From Methanosphaera sp. (GTDB lineage Archaea > Methanobacteriota > Methanobacteria > Methanobacteriales > Methanobacteriaceae), in NCBI GenBank assembly GCA_021199865.1, contig JAJQHG010000001.1, forward strand, positions 1-21,318: DNA of 21,318 nucleotides. The letters run 5' to 3'. The notes below the pieces were generated by a model. It had not been told where the DNA came from, made no database searches, and worked only from the letters and a program-made list of their open reading frames with translations. Position 1 is the first letter of the stretch. Every line of letters begins with the position of its first letter. The translations under genes were made by a program, and so were the position numbers. Below are positions 8,953 through 15,550 of the stretch, piece by piece.

Positions 8953-8978
8953 ATTAATCAATTATATTATTGACTAAT
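8953..8978 (-). promoter_or_regulatory. Inverted repeat around a TATA-like core upstream of mvk
   Basis: ATTAATCAAT (8953-8962) and ATTGACTAAT (8969-8978) form 10-bp arms with one mismatch, separated by TATATT. On the minus strand the core reads AATATAAT and could serve as a TATA box. That would place transcription start about 25 nt downstream, near 8938, and give a leader of roughly 45 nt before mvk. An inverted repeat over a TATA box is a classic archaeal repressor site. The function here is inference. Confidence 0.35.
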
Positions 8979-9337
8979 AAAAACATTAAACTAGATAAAA
9001 TTAGTAATCTCCTAGATTACATAACGACTAAATCTAGATACAAATACAATATCCACCTAATACTAGGCAAATTCCCCTTAATTGATTCTCTAGATATGAA
9101 AATCCATCATACCCTAAATTGTAATCTAAAAACAAATTACATTATTCACTATTATATGAGAATCTGTTAATAATAGATATATAATTCATATAATATATAT
9201 ATCTTGTTTTTATTAACTTTATGAAGGAATTCTATAATAAAATATAGATTCACAACATGAAATAAGTAATATAAAAAAAGAAATCAAATAAAATATATTT
9301 TATTTATTAATCTTAGAATAAATAATTAGTATAGTTA
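8979..9337. other. AT-rich intergenic DNA between the divergent mvk and MEMO genes
   Basis: No gene is convincing here. A 66-codon plus-strand frame (8970-9170) would start at TTG without an SD, inside the inverted repeat upstream of mvk. I do not call it. From about 9180 the sequence becomes extremely AT-rich. It contains a perfect 20-bp palindrome of only A and T (9286-9305, arms AAATAAAATA and TATTTTATTT), which may be chance at this composition. The region should hold the promoters of both flanking genes. Confidence 0.5.
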
Positions 9338-9345
9338 TTATATAA
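9338..9345 (+). promoter_or_regulatory. Candidate TATA box of the MEMO gene
   Basis: TTATATAA is centred about 27 bases upstream of the ATG at 9369. With normal archaeal spacing, transcription would begin within a few bases of the start codon. The SD is poor (GAGAG, nine bases from the ATG), which also fits a leaderless or nearly leaderless mRNA. Alternative AT-rich boxes exist, so this is tentative. Confidence 0.4.
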
Positions 9346-9368
9346 TATTGAATAGAGAGTAGATTATT

Positions 9369-10208
9369 ATGATTAGAAAACCAGGTGTATTTGGATTATT
9401 TTATCCATCAGATGAAGATGTTTTAGAAGAAACTATTAGTGATATGTTTAGTAAGGTTTCAATAGATTTTGATACATCTAATATTGTATCAGGCGTTGTT
9501 CCTCATGCTGGCTATATTTATTCAGGCCTCAGTGCTAGTTATACTTTTAAGTCTATGTCTATGAATGAGTTACCTGATACTATAATAATTATTGGACCTA
9601 ACCATACTGGTCTTGGATCAAGAGATATTGCTCTTAGTGATCATACTATTTGGAGTAGTCCTCTTGGTGATACTAATGTTGATGTAGAGCTTCGTGATAA
9701 GATCATTAGTATTGATAGGTATGCATATATTGATAATGATGCTCATCTTAAGGAGCATAGTATAGAAGTTGAGATTCCATTCATACAATACATTTCTAAG
9801 CTACAGGATAAGTCTGTTGATGTTGTTCCTATTGTAATGTCTAATCAGTCTGTTGATGTTGCTCTTAGTTTAGCTAATAGTATCTATGAAGCATCCCTTC
9901 AACTTAATAGGAAATGTATTGTTCTTGCTAGTACTGATTTAACTCATTATGAGTCAGTTAGTGATGCAAAAGTAAAGGACACAAAAGTATTGAATGATAT
10001 TGAATCCATGGATATTAAGCAATTAATAAATGATATTATCACATACAATATTACAATGTGTGGATATGGACCTACTATAACAGCTATTTGTTATGCTAAA
10101 CTATTGAATGCTAATAACTCTATTATATTAAATTATAGTAATAGTGGTGAATACCGTAAGGATTATGGATCAGTAGTAGGCTATGGATCAGCAATAATAA
10201 AACAATAA
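9369..10208 (+). CDS. MEMO1-family protein (AmmeMemoRadiSam system protein B)
   Basis: Member of the MEMO family, related in fold to class III extradiol dioxygenases; the archaeal substrate is unknown. The 279-residue length is typical. It begins RKPGVFGLFYP, as family members do. Candidate metal/active-site residues lie in PHAGYIYSG (about 45-53), GPNHTGLG (about 76-83), HLKEHSIEVEIPF (about 123-135), STDLTHYE (about 191-198) and the MCGYGP block near 230 with the conserved Cys. It is the only confident plus-strand gene of the window, with a weak SD. It converges on rps2 and diverges from mvk. In many genomes this family occurs with AMMECR1 and radical SAM partners; neither is visible here. 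Confidence 0.92.
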   Translation: MIRKPGVFGLFYPSDEDVLEETISDMFSKVSIDFDTSNIVSGVVPHAGYIYSGLSASYTFKSMSMNELPDTIIIIGPNHTGLGSRDIALSDHTIWSSPLGDTNVDVELRDKIISIDRYAYIDNDAHLKEHSIEVEIPFIQYISKLQDKSVDVVPIVMSNQSVDVALSLANSIYEASLQLNRKCIVLASTDLTHYESVSDAKVKDTKVLNDIESMDIKQLINDIITYNITMCGYGPTITAICYAKLLNANNSIILNYSNSGEYRKDYGSVVGYGSAIIKQ

Positions 10209-10231
10209 CCTCCAAGTCATACTTTTTTATA
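10209..10231 (+). terminator. T-tract terminator of the MEMO gene
   Basis: CCTCC directly follows the TAA stop, and ACTTTTTTATA comes eight bases later. This resembles the C-cluster plus T-tract seen after several other genes in the window. No hairpin is evident. Confidence 0.5.
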
Positions 10232-10326
10232 TAAATAAACTATTCTTATACAAAAATTAATTATAATTACTAAGTATTGGATCATAATATAAAAATAATC
10301 ATCTAAAAACTAGTTAATTTCACAAT

Positions 10327-10374
10327 TGGTGATTAAAAATAGAAATAAGGTAATAGAAGGTTAATACTTCTATT
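10327..10374 (-). terminator. Hairpin and T-tract after rps2
   Basis: AATAGAAG (10352-10359) and CTTCTATT (10367-10374) form an 8-bp stem with a 7-nt loop, 11 nt past the rps2 stop. On the minus strand it is followed by a T-rich stretch (TTATTTCTATTTTTAATC). It likely ends the long ribosomal/RNAP/enolase transcript. The minus-strand sequence AGAAGTATT is shared with the hairpin after idsA. Confidence 0.5.
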
Positions 10375-10385
10375 TACTATGAAGA

Positions 10386-10982
10386 TTATATCTTTAACTC
10401 AAAGTCTGTAGGATCTAAGTCAAACTCTTCATCAGAAGATAAGATTCCTCTTTCTCTGAGTATTTGTCTAGCAAGTAACCAGTATACTAAAGCAATAGCT
10501 TTTCTACCCTTATTATTTACTGGTATTGCTACATCAACATTACTTAATAAGTTCTCTGTATCACATAATGCTACTACAGGGATACCATTCTGTCTTGCCT
10601 CAATAACTGCCTGTGAATCTGATCTAGGGTCAGTTACAAATAAGATCTTAGGTTCTATGAACTTAGAGTATTTAGGGTTTGTTAATGTACCAGGGATAAA
10701 TCTTCCTGGGATAGTCTTTGTTCCTGTTACTTCACCGAATTTCTTTACTGGTGCTTGTCCATACTGTCTTGTTGATACAACAAGTACTTCATCAGGATCA
10801 TACTTAGATAATAATTTTGCTGCAATAATAATCTTATCATTACTACATTTTACATCTAATACATGAAGACCATCTGCTCTTACTCTGTAAATATATTTCT
10901 CCATATCTTTTGTTTTTTGTTGTGTACCTATGTGTAGACCTGCTGCTAGGTACTTATCTAATGGTATTAATAATTCTGACAT
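10386..10982 (-). CDS. rps2: 30S ribosomal protein uS2
   Basis: Small-subunit protein of the 30S head/body junction. At 198 residues it is the usual archaeal length. Recognisable blocks: AAGLHIGTQQKT near the N-terminus, YRVRADGLHVLDV, QYGQAPVKKFGE, FVTDPRSDSQAVIEA, GIPVVALCDTENLLSNVDVA and the C-terminal GRKAIALVYWLLARQILRERG. The ATG is preceded by GAGGT six bases upstream. It is the last gene of the cluster, 61 nt after the ferredoxin gene. That gap is AT-rich and could hold a secondary promoter, but none is clear. Confidence 0.96.
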   Translation of the reverse strand: MSELLIPLDKYLAAGLHIGTQQKTKDMEKYIYRVRADGLHVLDVKCSNDKIIIAAKLLSKYDPDEVLVVSTRQYGQAPVKKFGEVTGTKTIPGRFIPGTLTNPKYSKFIEPKILFVTDPRSDSQAVIEARQNGIPVVALCDTENLLSNVDVAIPVNNKGRKAIALVYWLLARQILRERGILSSDEEFDLDPTDFELKI

Positions 10983-11043
10983 TCTTATACCTCTAATTAT
11001 ATTACTTTTTTAATATTTTCCTTAAAAAGTCATAAGCCTATAT

Positions 11044-11226
11044 TTAATACTGCATACTAATTGCATTATAATAACATTCATCAATACATGCTTGACATCC
11101 ACAACACAGTGAACTCCTAGTAACTATAGTATTATCTTCAAGAGTAAACACATTCATTGGACAAATATCAAGACAATCAAGACATTTGATTCCTATACAT
11201 TTAGTATAATCAATATTTATAAGCAT
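11044..11226 (-). CDS. Small 2x[4Fe-4S] ferredoxin-like protein
   Basis: A 60-residue protein with eight cluster-ligand Cys and little else, so an electron carrier. The first motif is C10-x4-C15-xx-C18-xxx-C22-P, slightly longer than the standard CxxCxxCxxxCP at its first gap. The second is C41-xx-C44-xx-C47-xxx-C51 within CCGCQACIDEC, with an extra adjacent Cys at 42. As in classical ferredoxins, the fourth Cys of each motif may serve the opposite cluster. The start has AGGA four bases before the ATG. It lies 11 nt after the enolase stop and 61 nt before rps2, so it is probably co-transcribed. Its redox partner cannot be told from the context. Confidence 0.9.
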   Translation of the reverse strand: MLINIDYTKCIGIKCLDCLDICPMNVFTLEDNTIVTRSSLCCGCQACIDECYYNAISMQY

Positions 11227-11237
11227 ATTTTCCTGTT

Positions 11238-12482
11238 TTATAAATCAGCCATCTTAGGGTTTAATAATTCCTCTTCAATTCTGACTAATTCATTTAGTTT
11301 AGCAATTCTTTCTCCACCAGCTGCTCCAGTCTTAATTATTGGTGTGTTAAATGCTACAGCCATATGTGCAATTGTTTCATCAGTGGTTTCTCCAGATCTG
11401 TGTGATACTACTGGTACATATTGATTCTCTTTAGCTAATTGAATGGTGTTATATGTATCAGAGACAGTACCTATCTGGTTAGGTTTAATAATTAATGAGT
11501 TACCTGCATTAGCTTCAATACCCTTAGCTAATATCTCTGCATTAGTAACAAATAAGTCATCTCCACAGATTAAACAATCCTTACCTGATTTCTTTGTTAA
11601 CTGTGCAAATGCTTCAAAATCATTCTCCTGGATAGGATCTTCTACATAGAAGAATTTGTATGTATCTATTAAATCAGCAATATAATCAATTTGTTCATCA
11701 ACAGTTCTTGATGTACCTTCACGTTCATATACATATTTCTGTTGATCTTCATCCCAGAATTCACTAGAAGCAACATCTAATCCTGGTCTTACTAGTACAC
11801 CTGTCTCATCACTAATTTCTTCACATGAGGAAGTTTGTATCTCTAGAGCTTCTTCATTAGTTAGGTTAGGTGCCCATCCACCTTCATCTCCTTTACCACC
11901 AGTAAAAGTAGAATCTTTCTCTTGGATCTTTGCCTTAATTCTTCTGTGAACATTAATGTTAGTGGTTATTGCCTCTGTAATGTTTGATGCTCCAACAGGT
12001 ATTACAAGGAATTCCTGTATATCAGGTGCATTCTTTCCTGCATGAGCTCCCCCATTAATCATGTTACCTAATGGGTATGGTATTGATGTAGGCATGATTC
12101 CACCAAGGAATTTATATACAGGTAAATTGTAACTTGATGCGGCTGCCTTTACTGTTGCCATAGATACAGCTACTGCAGTATTACCACCAATGGTTGAAAA
12201 GTTATCTGTACCATCAATTTCTTTTAGTACATTATCAATTTCTCTAACATCTTCAGCTTCCATTCCAATAATTTCAGAAGAGATTAAGTCCTCAATGTCT
12301 TCAACAACTTGATCTACTCCACCATCAGGAAATGATGTGACCTCATTAATTCCAGTACTAGCTCCACTAGGTGCAGCTGCTCGTCCAAATCCATTCCATG
12401 TTAAAACATCAGCCTCAACAGTTGGATTTCCTCTACTATCTATAATTTTTCTTAAACGTACGTCTTCTATTACACTGTCCAT
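11238..12482 (-). CDS. eno: Enolase (phosphopyruvate hydratase)
   Basis: Interconverts 2-phosphoglycerate and phosphoenolpyruvate in glycolysis/gluconeogenesis; cytosolic and Mg-dependent. Motifs: RKIIDSRGNPTVEADV at the N-terminus, PSGASTG loop, EIDGTDNFSTIGGNT, the active-site Glu region GDEGGWAPN, metal ligands in YVEDPIQEND and ICGDDLFVTN, the catalytic Lys in IIKPNQIGTVSDT, and the family signature SHRSGETTDETIAH. The frame opens at GTG 12491, but that GTG is part of the SD GAGGTG. ATG 12482 is the better start, giving 414 residues. A 108-nt gap separates it from rpoK, so it may also have its own promoter. Confidence 0.96.
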   Translation of the reverse strand: MDSVIEDVRLRKIIDSRGNPTVEADVLTWNGFGRAAAPSGASTGINEVTSFPDGGVDQVVEDIEDLISSEIIGMEAEDVREIDNVLKEIDGTDNFSTIGGNTAVAVSMATVKAAASSYNLPVYKFLGGIMPTSIPYPLGNMINGGAHAGKNAPDIQEFLVIPVGASNITEAITTNINVHRRIKAKIQEKDSTFTGGKGDEGGWAPNLTNEEALEIQTSSCEEISDETGVLVRPGLDVASSEFWDEDQQKYVYEREGTSRTVDEQIDYIADLIDTYKFFYVEDPIQENDFEAFAQLTKKSGKDCLICGDDLFVTNAEILAKGIEANAGNSLIIKPNQIGTVSDTYNTIQLAKENQYVPVVSHRSGETTDETIAHMAVAFNTPIIKTGAAGGERIAKLNELVRIEEELLNPKMADL

Positions 12483-12550
12483 AAAAAACACCTCTTTTTA
12501 AATGTAGAAATAGTTGCTTGATTAAAGGGCTAGTTTTTATCTTAAAAAGT

Positions 12551-12560
12551 GTATAAATAA
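12551..12560 (-). promoter_or_regulatory. Possible internal promoter of enolase
   Basis: Read on the minus strand, TTATTTATAC lies about 70 bases upstream of the enolase ATG. It could act as a TATA box, with transcription starting around 12526 and a leader of some 45 nt. The 108-nt gap before enolase is one of only two large gaps inside the cluster, which makes an extra promoter reasonable. No clear BRE is seen. Confidence 0.3.
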
Positions 12561-12590
12561 GGATTTTATTGATATATATGTTTAAAATAA

Positions 12591-12782
12591 TTACACATCA
12601 ATATCATCTTTAACTACTGCATCTAATGGAATTACTCCTTCATCATATTCATTTATCGCTATTTTAATTGGATCATCCTCAACACTAAATTCAACTAATG
12701 GTTTTGCTCCCATAGATATTTGTAGTGCTCTAGAACCAATTAATCTTGCACGTTCAAATCTTGTATTTTCCCTAGATTCCAT
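12591..12782 (-). CDS. rpoK: DNA-directed RNA polymerase subunit Rpo6 (K)
   Basis: Small polymerase subunit, homologue of eukaryotic RPB6 and bacterial omega, that clamps the largest subunit during assembly. Its 63 residues are typical of archaeal K. The conserved core is visible: TRFERARLIGSRALQISMGAKPLV (residues 7-30 region) followed by DDPIKIAINEYDEGVIPL. The ATG has AAGGAG eight bases upstream (12796-12791). It lies 134 nt after rpoN, behind a strongly structured spacer that can pair with this SD. Apart from that gap, gene order is the usual archaeal one. Confidence 0.96.
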   Translation of the reverse strand: MESRENTRFERARLIGSRALQISMGAKPLVEFSVEDDPIKIAINEYDEGVIPLDAVVKDDIDV

Positions 12783-12838
12783 ATTAAATACTCCTTAGTT
12801 AGTAATTTTTTATTTAACAACTTTTAACTAAATAATCC

Positions 12839-12913
12839 TTAAACTAAAGGTTTGAAGGAGGAGTCCTTATTAAATGGAGTATTACTCCAATAGTAGCTCC
12901 TTGTTTAGTTTAA
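12839..12913 (-). promoter_or_regulatory. Nested inverted repeats in the rpoN-rpoK spacer (candidate RNA element)
   Basis: Seen directly: outer arms TTAAACTAAA (12839-12848) and TTTAGTTTAA (12904-12913), perfect over 10 bp; inner arms AAGGAG (12855-12860) and CTCCTT (12897-12902); terminal hairpin TGGAGTA/TACTCCA (12875-12889). As minus-strand RNA this folds just after the rpoN stop. It also exposes CTCCTCCTT, complementary to the rpoK SD AAGGAG, and AATACTCC, complementary over 8 bp to GGAGTATT at the rpoK SD. An alternative small hairpin AAGGA-GGAG-TCCTT (12855-12868) competes with the inner stem. Function as a processing site or translational switch for rpoK is inference. Confidence 0.55.
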
Positions 12914-12916
12914 TGT

Positions 12917-13084
12917 TTACCATACATCAACATGTGTAATAAACATTCTTCTACAACAATATTTTGTAATTCCAAGATCATCTAGAACATCATCAGGGTT
13001 CTCACCATTTTCAGTTCTTTGAGTGAATTCATCAAAACTTGCTGATATAACTTTTCCACATGAAAAACATCTTACTAGTAACAT
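12917..13084 (-). CDS. rpoN: DNA-directed RNA polymerase subunit Rpo10 (N)
   Basis: Smallest polymerase subunit (55 residues), homologue of RPB10, a zinc-binding bundle that joins the Rpo3/Rpo11 platform. The translated sequence begins MLLVRCFSCGKVISASFDEF and ends with a short basic segment THVDVW. Zinc ligands are CxxC at residues 6 and 9 (RCFSCG) and the adjacent CC at 43-44 (KYCCRRM), the pattern of the family. It starts six bases after the rps9 stop; the SD AGGTAAT overlaps that stop. It is the expected gene between rps9 and rpoK in archaea. Confidence 0.96.
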   Translation of the reverse strand: MLLVRCFSCGKVISASFDEFTQRTENGENPDDVLDDLGITKYCCRRMFITHVDVW

Positions 13085-13090
13085 ATAAAA

Positions 13091-13492
13091 TTACCTGTAA
13101 CTTTTTTGTTTTCTTGCTCTTGCACCTGGTCCACCAAATTTCTTAGATTCTGAACGACGTGGATCTCCAACTAACATTGTTCTGTCATATTGTACATATT
13201 TCTCTTTAAGACTCATATCACCAGTGTATTCTACTAGACCTTTAGCAATAACCATACGTGCAGCTTCTGCTTGACCCATGATTCCTCCACCAATAACTCT
13301 TACACTGATATCTACGGTGTTAGCAACATCTCCTGCTAACTCTATAGGCTCAGATAGTTTTAGTCTTGCTAATTCAGGTTCATATAATTCTACTGGTTTA
13401 CGGTTAACTCGGATTCTACCTGTACCTTCCTTTACTGTACCTCTAGCAATAGCGGTTTTTCTCTTACCACTAGTATGTACTGTTTTACTCAT
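13091..13492 (-). CDS. rps9: 30S ribosomal protein uS9
   Basis: Small-subunit head protein whose C-terminal tail reaches the P-site tRNA. Its 133 residues match archaeal S9. Conserved parts: TSGKRKTAIARGTVKEGTGRI at the N-terminus, RVIGGGIMGQAEAARMVIAKGL in the middle and the basic tail DPRRSESKKFGGPGARARKQKSYR. The ATG follows AGGGGT by eight bases. It is 20 nt after rpl13 and six bases before rpoN. Confidence 0.97.
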   Translation of the reverse strand: MSKTVHTSGKRKTAIARGTVKEGTGRIRVNRKPVELYEPELARLKLSEPIELAGDVANTVDISVRVIGGGIMGQAEAARMVIAKGLVEYTGDMSLKEKYVQYDRTMLVGDPRRSESKKFGGPGARARKQKSYR

Positions 13493-13512
13493 GTTATATT
13501 ACCCCTAATTAT

Positions 13513-13941
13513 TTAAAATTTAGCACCTAATAGTTTTGATACTGTACCTAACTCCATACTCTTCTGAATGTTCTTAGGTTGTGCTTGTTTGACTTCTTCT
13601 ACTTCCATTCTCTCTAACTCTTTTGGAACACCTACATTAACCTTAAGGTTTTTATATGCTGTTCTTCCATGAGCTTTTCTGTATGGAATCATACCTCTGA
13701 CAGTTCTTCTAAATATATCATCTGGTCTACGTGGATACTTTGGTCCTAAATCCCTTGGGTTTGAGATACTTGCCCTGTCCACTCTTTGTTTATATCTAGC
13801 ATATATAAAGTCCTTATTACCAGATATAATGATTTTTTCAGCATTGATGATAATTATTTCTTCCCCATCTAAGAGTCTTTTACTTACTGTACTTGCAAGT
13901 CTACCAAGTACAAGTCCTTCTCCATCGATAATTGTTACCAT
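13513..13941 (-). CDS. rpl13: 50S ribosomal protein uL13
   Basis: Large-subunit protein of 142 residues, the expected archaeal size. Visible conserved parts are IIDGEGLVLGRLASTVSKRLL at the N-terminus, NAEKIIISGNK, and the RGMIPYRKAHGRTAYKNLKV region, matching the family RGMLP signature with Ile in place of Leu. The ATG is preceded by AGGTGA overlapping the rpl18e stop region, nine bases of spacing between the two genes. Confidence 0.97.
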   Translation of the reverse strand: MVTIIDGEGLVLGRLASTVSKRLLDGEEIIIINAEKIIISGNKDFIYARYKQRVDRASISNPRDLGPKYPRRPDDIFRRTVRGMIPYRKAHGRTAYKNLKVNVGVPKELERMEVEEVKQAQPKNIQKSMELGTVSKLLGAKF

Positions 13942-13950
13942 TCAATTCAC

Positions 13951-14310
13951 CTACTTTATGATTGTTACGTTAGATCCCTTAGGATTTTCAGCCATAAGCT
14001 CCTCAATCTTTAGGCATTTTCCACCTGCAGCAGTGATCTTAGCCTCTGCTTCTTTAGAGAACTTAAATGCAGCTACAGTTACTTTACGTGTTATGTTACC
14101 TTCACCTAGAACTTTTCCTGGTACAAGTATTGTATCATCATCTTTTGTATACTTATCAATATGATAAACATTAACTTCCTTATTTTTTCTATTAGCACGT
14201 TTTAAGTCGTTAGCAACAGCTTTCCAAATAGGAGCGTTTTCTGCAGATGATTGTTTGGTGAGGGATTCTATTAATTTTACAGTGTTTGGATTTGTTTTTG
14301 TTAATTTCAT
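13951..14310 (-). CDS. rpl18e: 50S ribosomal protein eL18
   Basis: Archaeal/eukaryotic-specific large-subunit protein of 119 residues, related to bacterial uL15. The N-terminal TNPNTVKLIESLTKQSSAEN, the central VLVPGKVLGEGN-like block (ILVPGKVLGEGNITRKVTV) and AAFKFSKEAEAKI are typical. It begins five bases after the rpoD stop, with AGGA four bases ahead of the ATG and GAGGAGG overlapping the end of rpoD. Confidence 0.96.
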   Translation of the reverse strand: MKLTKTNPNTVKLIESLTKQSSAENAPIWKAVANDLKRANRKNKEVNVYHIDKYTKDDDTILVPGKVLGEGNITRKVTVAAFKFSKEAEAKITAAGGKCLKIEELMAENPKGSNVTIIK

Positions 14311-14315
14311 TTTTC

Positions 14316-15113
14316 CTATTCCTCCTCATTCACAAAATTTATGATATTATCTGCTTTCTGTGATAATATATCACATGCTATTGTAAGAACTTCTAATGGT
14401 TTTATGGATCCATCAGTCTCAATATTAAATATGTACTTTTGATCCTCAAAGTCTACTACTATTGCATCATCATCTTTCTGGGATAATCTCTGACATGTAC
14501 GGCATGTAGAACAGTTCTCAATATTTTTGATGACTAATTGATCATCCTCATTTTGTAGAACTTTTCTTGGGCATTCATTAACATATTCTTCTACATCACT
14601 AATCTTATCGTTATCAATTGTGATTTTAGGATAATACTTATATCCACATGTTGTTGTTGCCTGCCACTTAGCATGCTCAGAACCTAAACCTAATTCAGCT
14701 ATAGCTTCTAATTCAACTTCTTCATTTTCCTGAAGTCTTACTATTGGAATTGTATCATAAACTGGTTTTATGGCTGGGTCGTCTGATTTAAGATCTTTTG
14801 AATATACTACTTTAGGACCTTTTTCTTTTAAAAGAAATGAAACACTACAATTTGAACAATGACTGTCACAATCACATTCAGAAGGCATTACATATGACTC
14901 TAAATCTGTAACTAAAGGAATTAATCCTAGTCTATGTGCTAATACTTCATCAAACATCTTAGCATCATTCTTGTAGATGTTAACATCTTCAATAGCTAAT
15001 GTAGGAATTTCAACAAGACATATCCTTCTGATTGTATTTATAAAAGTATCATCTACACCTTCTACTACAAATACAGCCTTTTCATCATTCTGTTCTCTAA
15101 TTTCTATATTCAT
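14316..15113 (-). CDS. rpoD: DNA-directed RNA polymerase subunit Rpo3 (D)
   Basis: Alpha-like assembly subunit of archaeal RNA polymerase, 265 residues, the platform for Rpo10, Rpo11 and Rpo12. The N-terminal dimerisation part contains FINTIRRICLVEIPTLAIEDV and EVLAHRLGLIPL. Two Cys-rich segments are visible. C80, C82, C86 and C89 lie in SECDCDSHCSNC. C181, C201, C204 and C207 (NECP then CSTCRTC) sit in the ferredoxin-like insert. The second set has the 20-3-3 spacing of the D-subunit Fe-S ligands known from Sulfolobus, so one cluster is expected. The first set may bind metal too, but this cannot be told from sequence alone. The symbol here means the archaeal D subunit, not bacterial sigma-70. 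Confidence 0.97.
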   Translation of the reverse strand: MNIEIREQNDEKAVFVVEGVDDTFINTIRRICLVEIPTLAIEDVNIYKNDAKMFDEVLAHRLGLIPLVTDLESYVMPSECDCDSHCSNCSVSFLLKEKGPKVVYSKDLKSDDPAIKPVYDTIPIVRLQENEEVELEAIAELGLGSEHAKWQATTTCGYKYYPKITIDNDKISDVEEYVNECPRKVLQNEDDQLVIKNIENCSTCRTCQRLSQKDDDAIVVDFEDQKYIFNIETDGSIKPLEVLTIACDILSQKADNIINFVNEEE

Positions 15114-15136
15114 TATTGACCCTTCCTATAAAATAC

Positions 15137-15529
15137 TTATACTCTTCTACCCCTTTTACCACCAGGTCTGCCTGTACCATCGTGAGGTATAGGAGTTACA
15201 TCTTCTATCTTACCAATCTTGATACCTGCTCTTGCTAGTGCTCTGATTGTTGCCTGAGCACCAGGTCCTGGTGTTCTAGGACCGTTTCCTCCAGAAGCTC
15301 GTACTTTAATGTGAAGTCCAGCAATTCCTTTTTCCTTTATATCATCAGCAACACGGTTTGCTGCTTCCATAGCTGCAAATGGTGATGATTCTTGTCTATC
15401 TGATCTTACTACTTTTCCACCAGACCATTGTGTGATAGTCTCAGCACCAGTAATATCGGTAACTGTTATAATAGTGTTGTTGAAAGATGAGTAAACGTGA
15501 GCTACACCCCATTTATCTTTTTCTGCCAT
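15137..15529 (-). CDS. rps11: 30S ribosomal protein uS11
   Basis: Small-subunit platform protein, 130 residues. Recognised by WGVAHVYSSFNNTIITVTDITG, the central GPRTPGPGAQATIRALARAGIKIG signature and the basic end DGTGRPGGKRGRRV. The SD AAGGTGAT ends three bases before the ATG. It lies 21 nt after rps4 and 23 nt before rpoD, in the conserved archaeal S13-S4-S11-RpoD order. Confidence 0.97.
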   Translation of the reverse strand: MAEKDKWGVAHVYSSFNNTIITVTDITGAETITQWSGGKVVRSDRQESSPFAAMEAANRVADDIKEKGIAGLHIKVRASGGNGPRTPGPGAQATIRALARAGIKIGKIEDVTPIPHDGTGRPGGKRGRRV

Positions 15530-15550
15530 TATATCACCTTAAAATTATGT

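Noticed and set aside
9286..9305. Perfect 20-bp A/T palindrome upstream of the MEMO gene
   Set aside because: Only A and T in a stretch with extremely low GC, where such palindromes arise easily. Kept only as a note in the intergenic entry.
13829..14164. 111-codon plus-strand frame across rpl13 and rpl18e
   Set aside because: Both ribosomal genes beneath it are certain; this is an antisense artefact.
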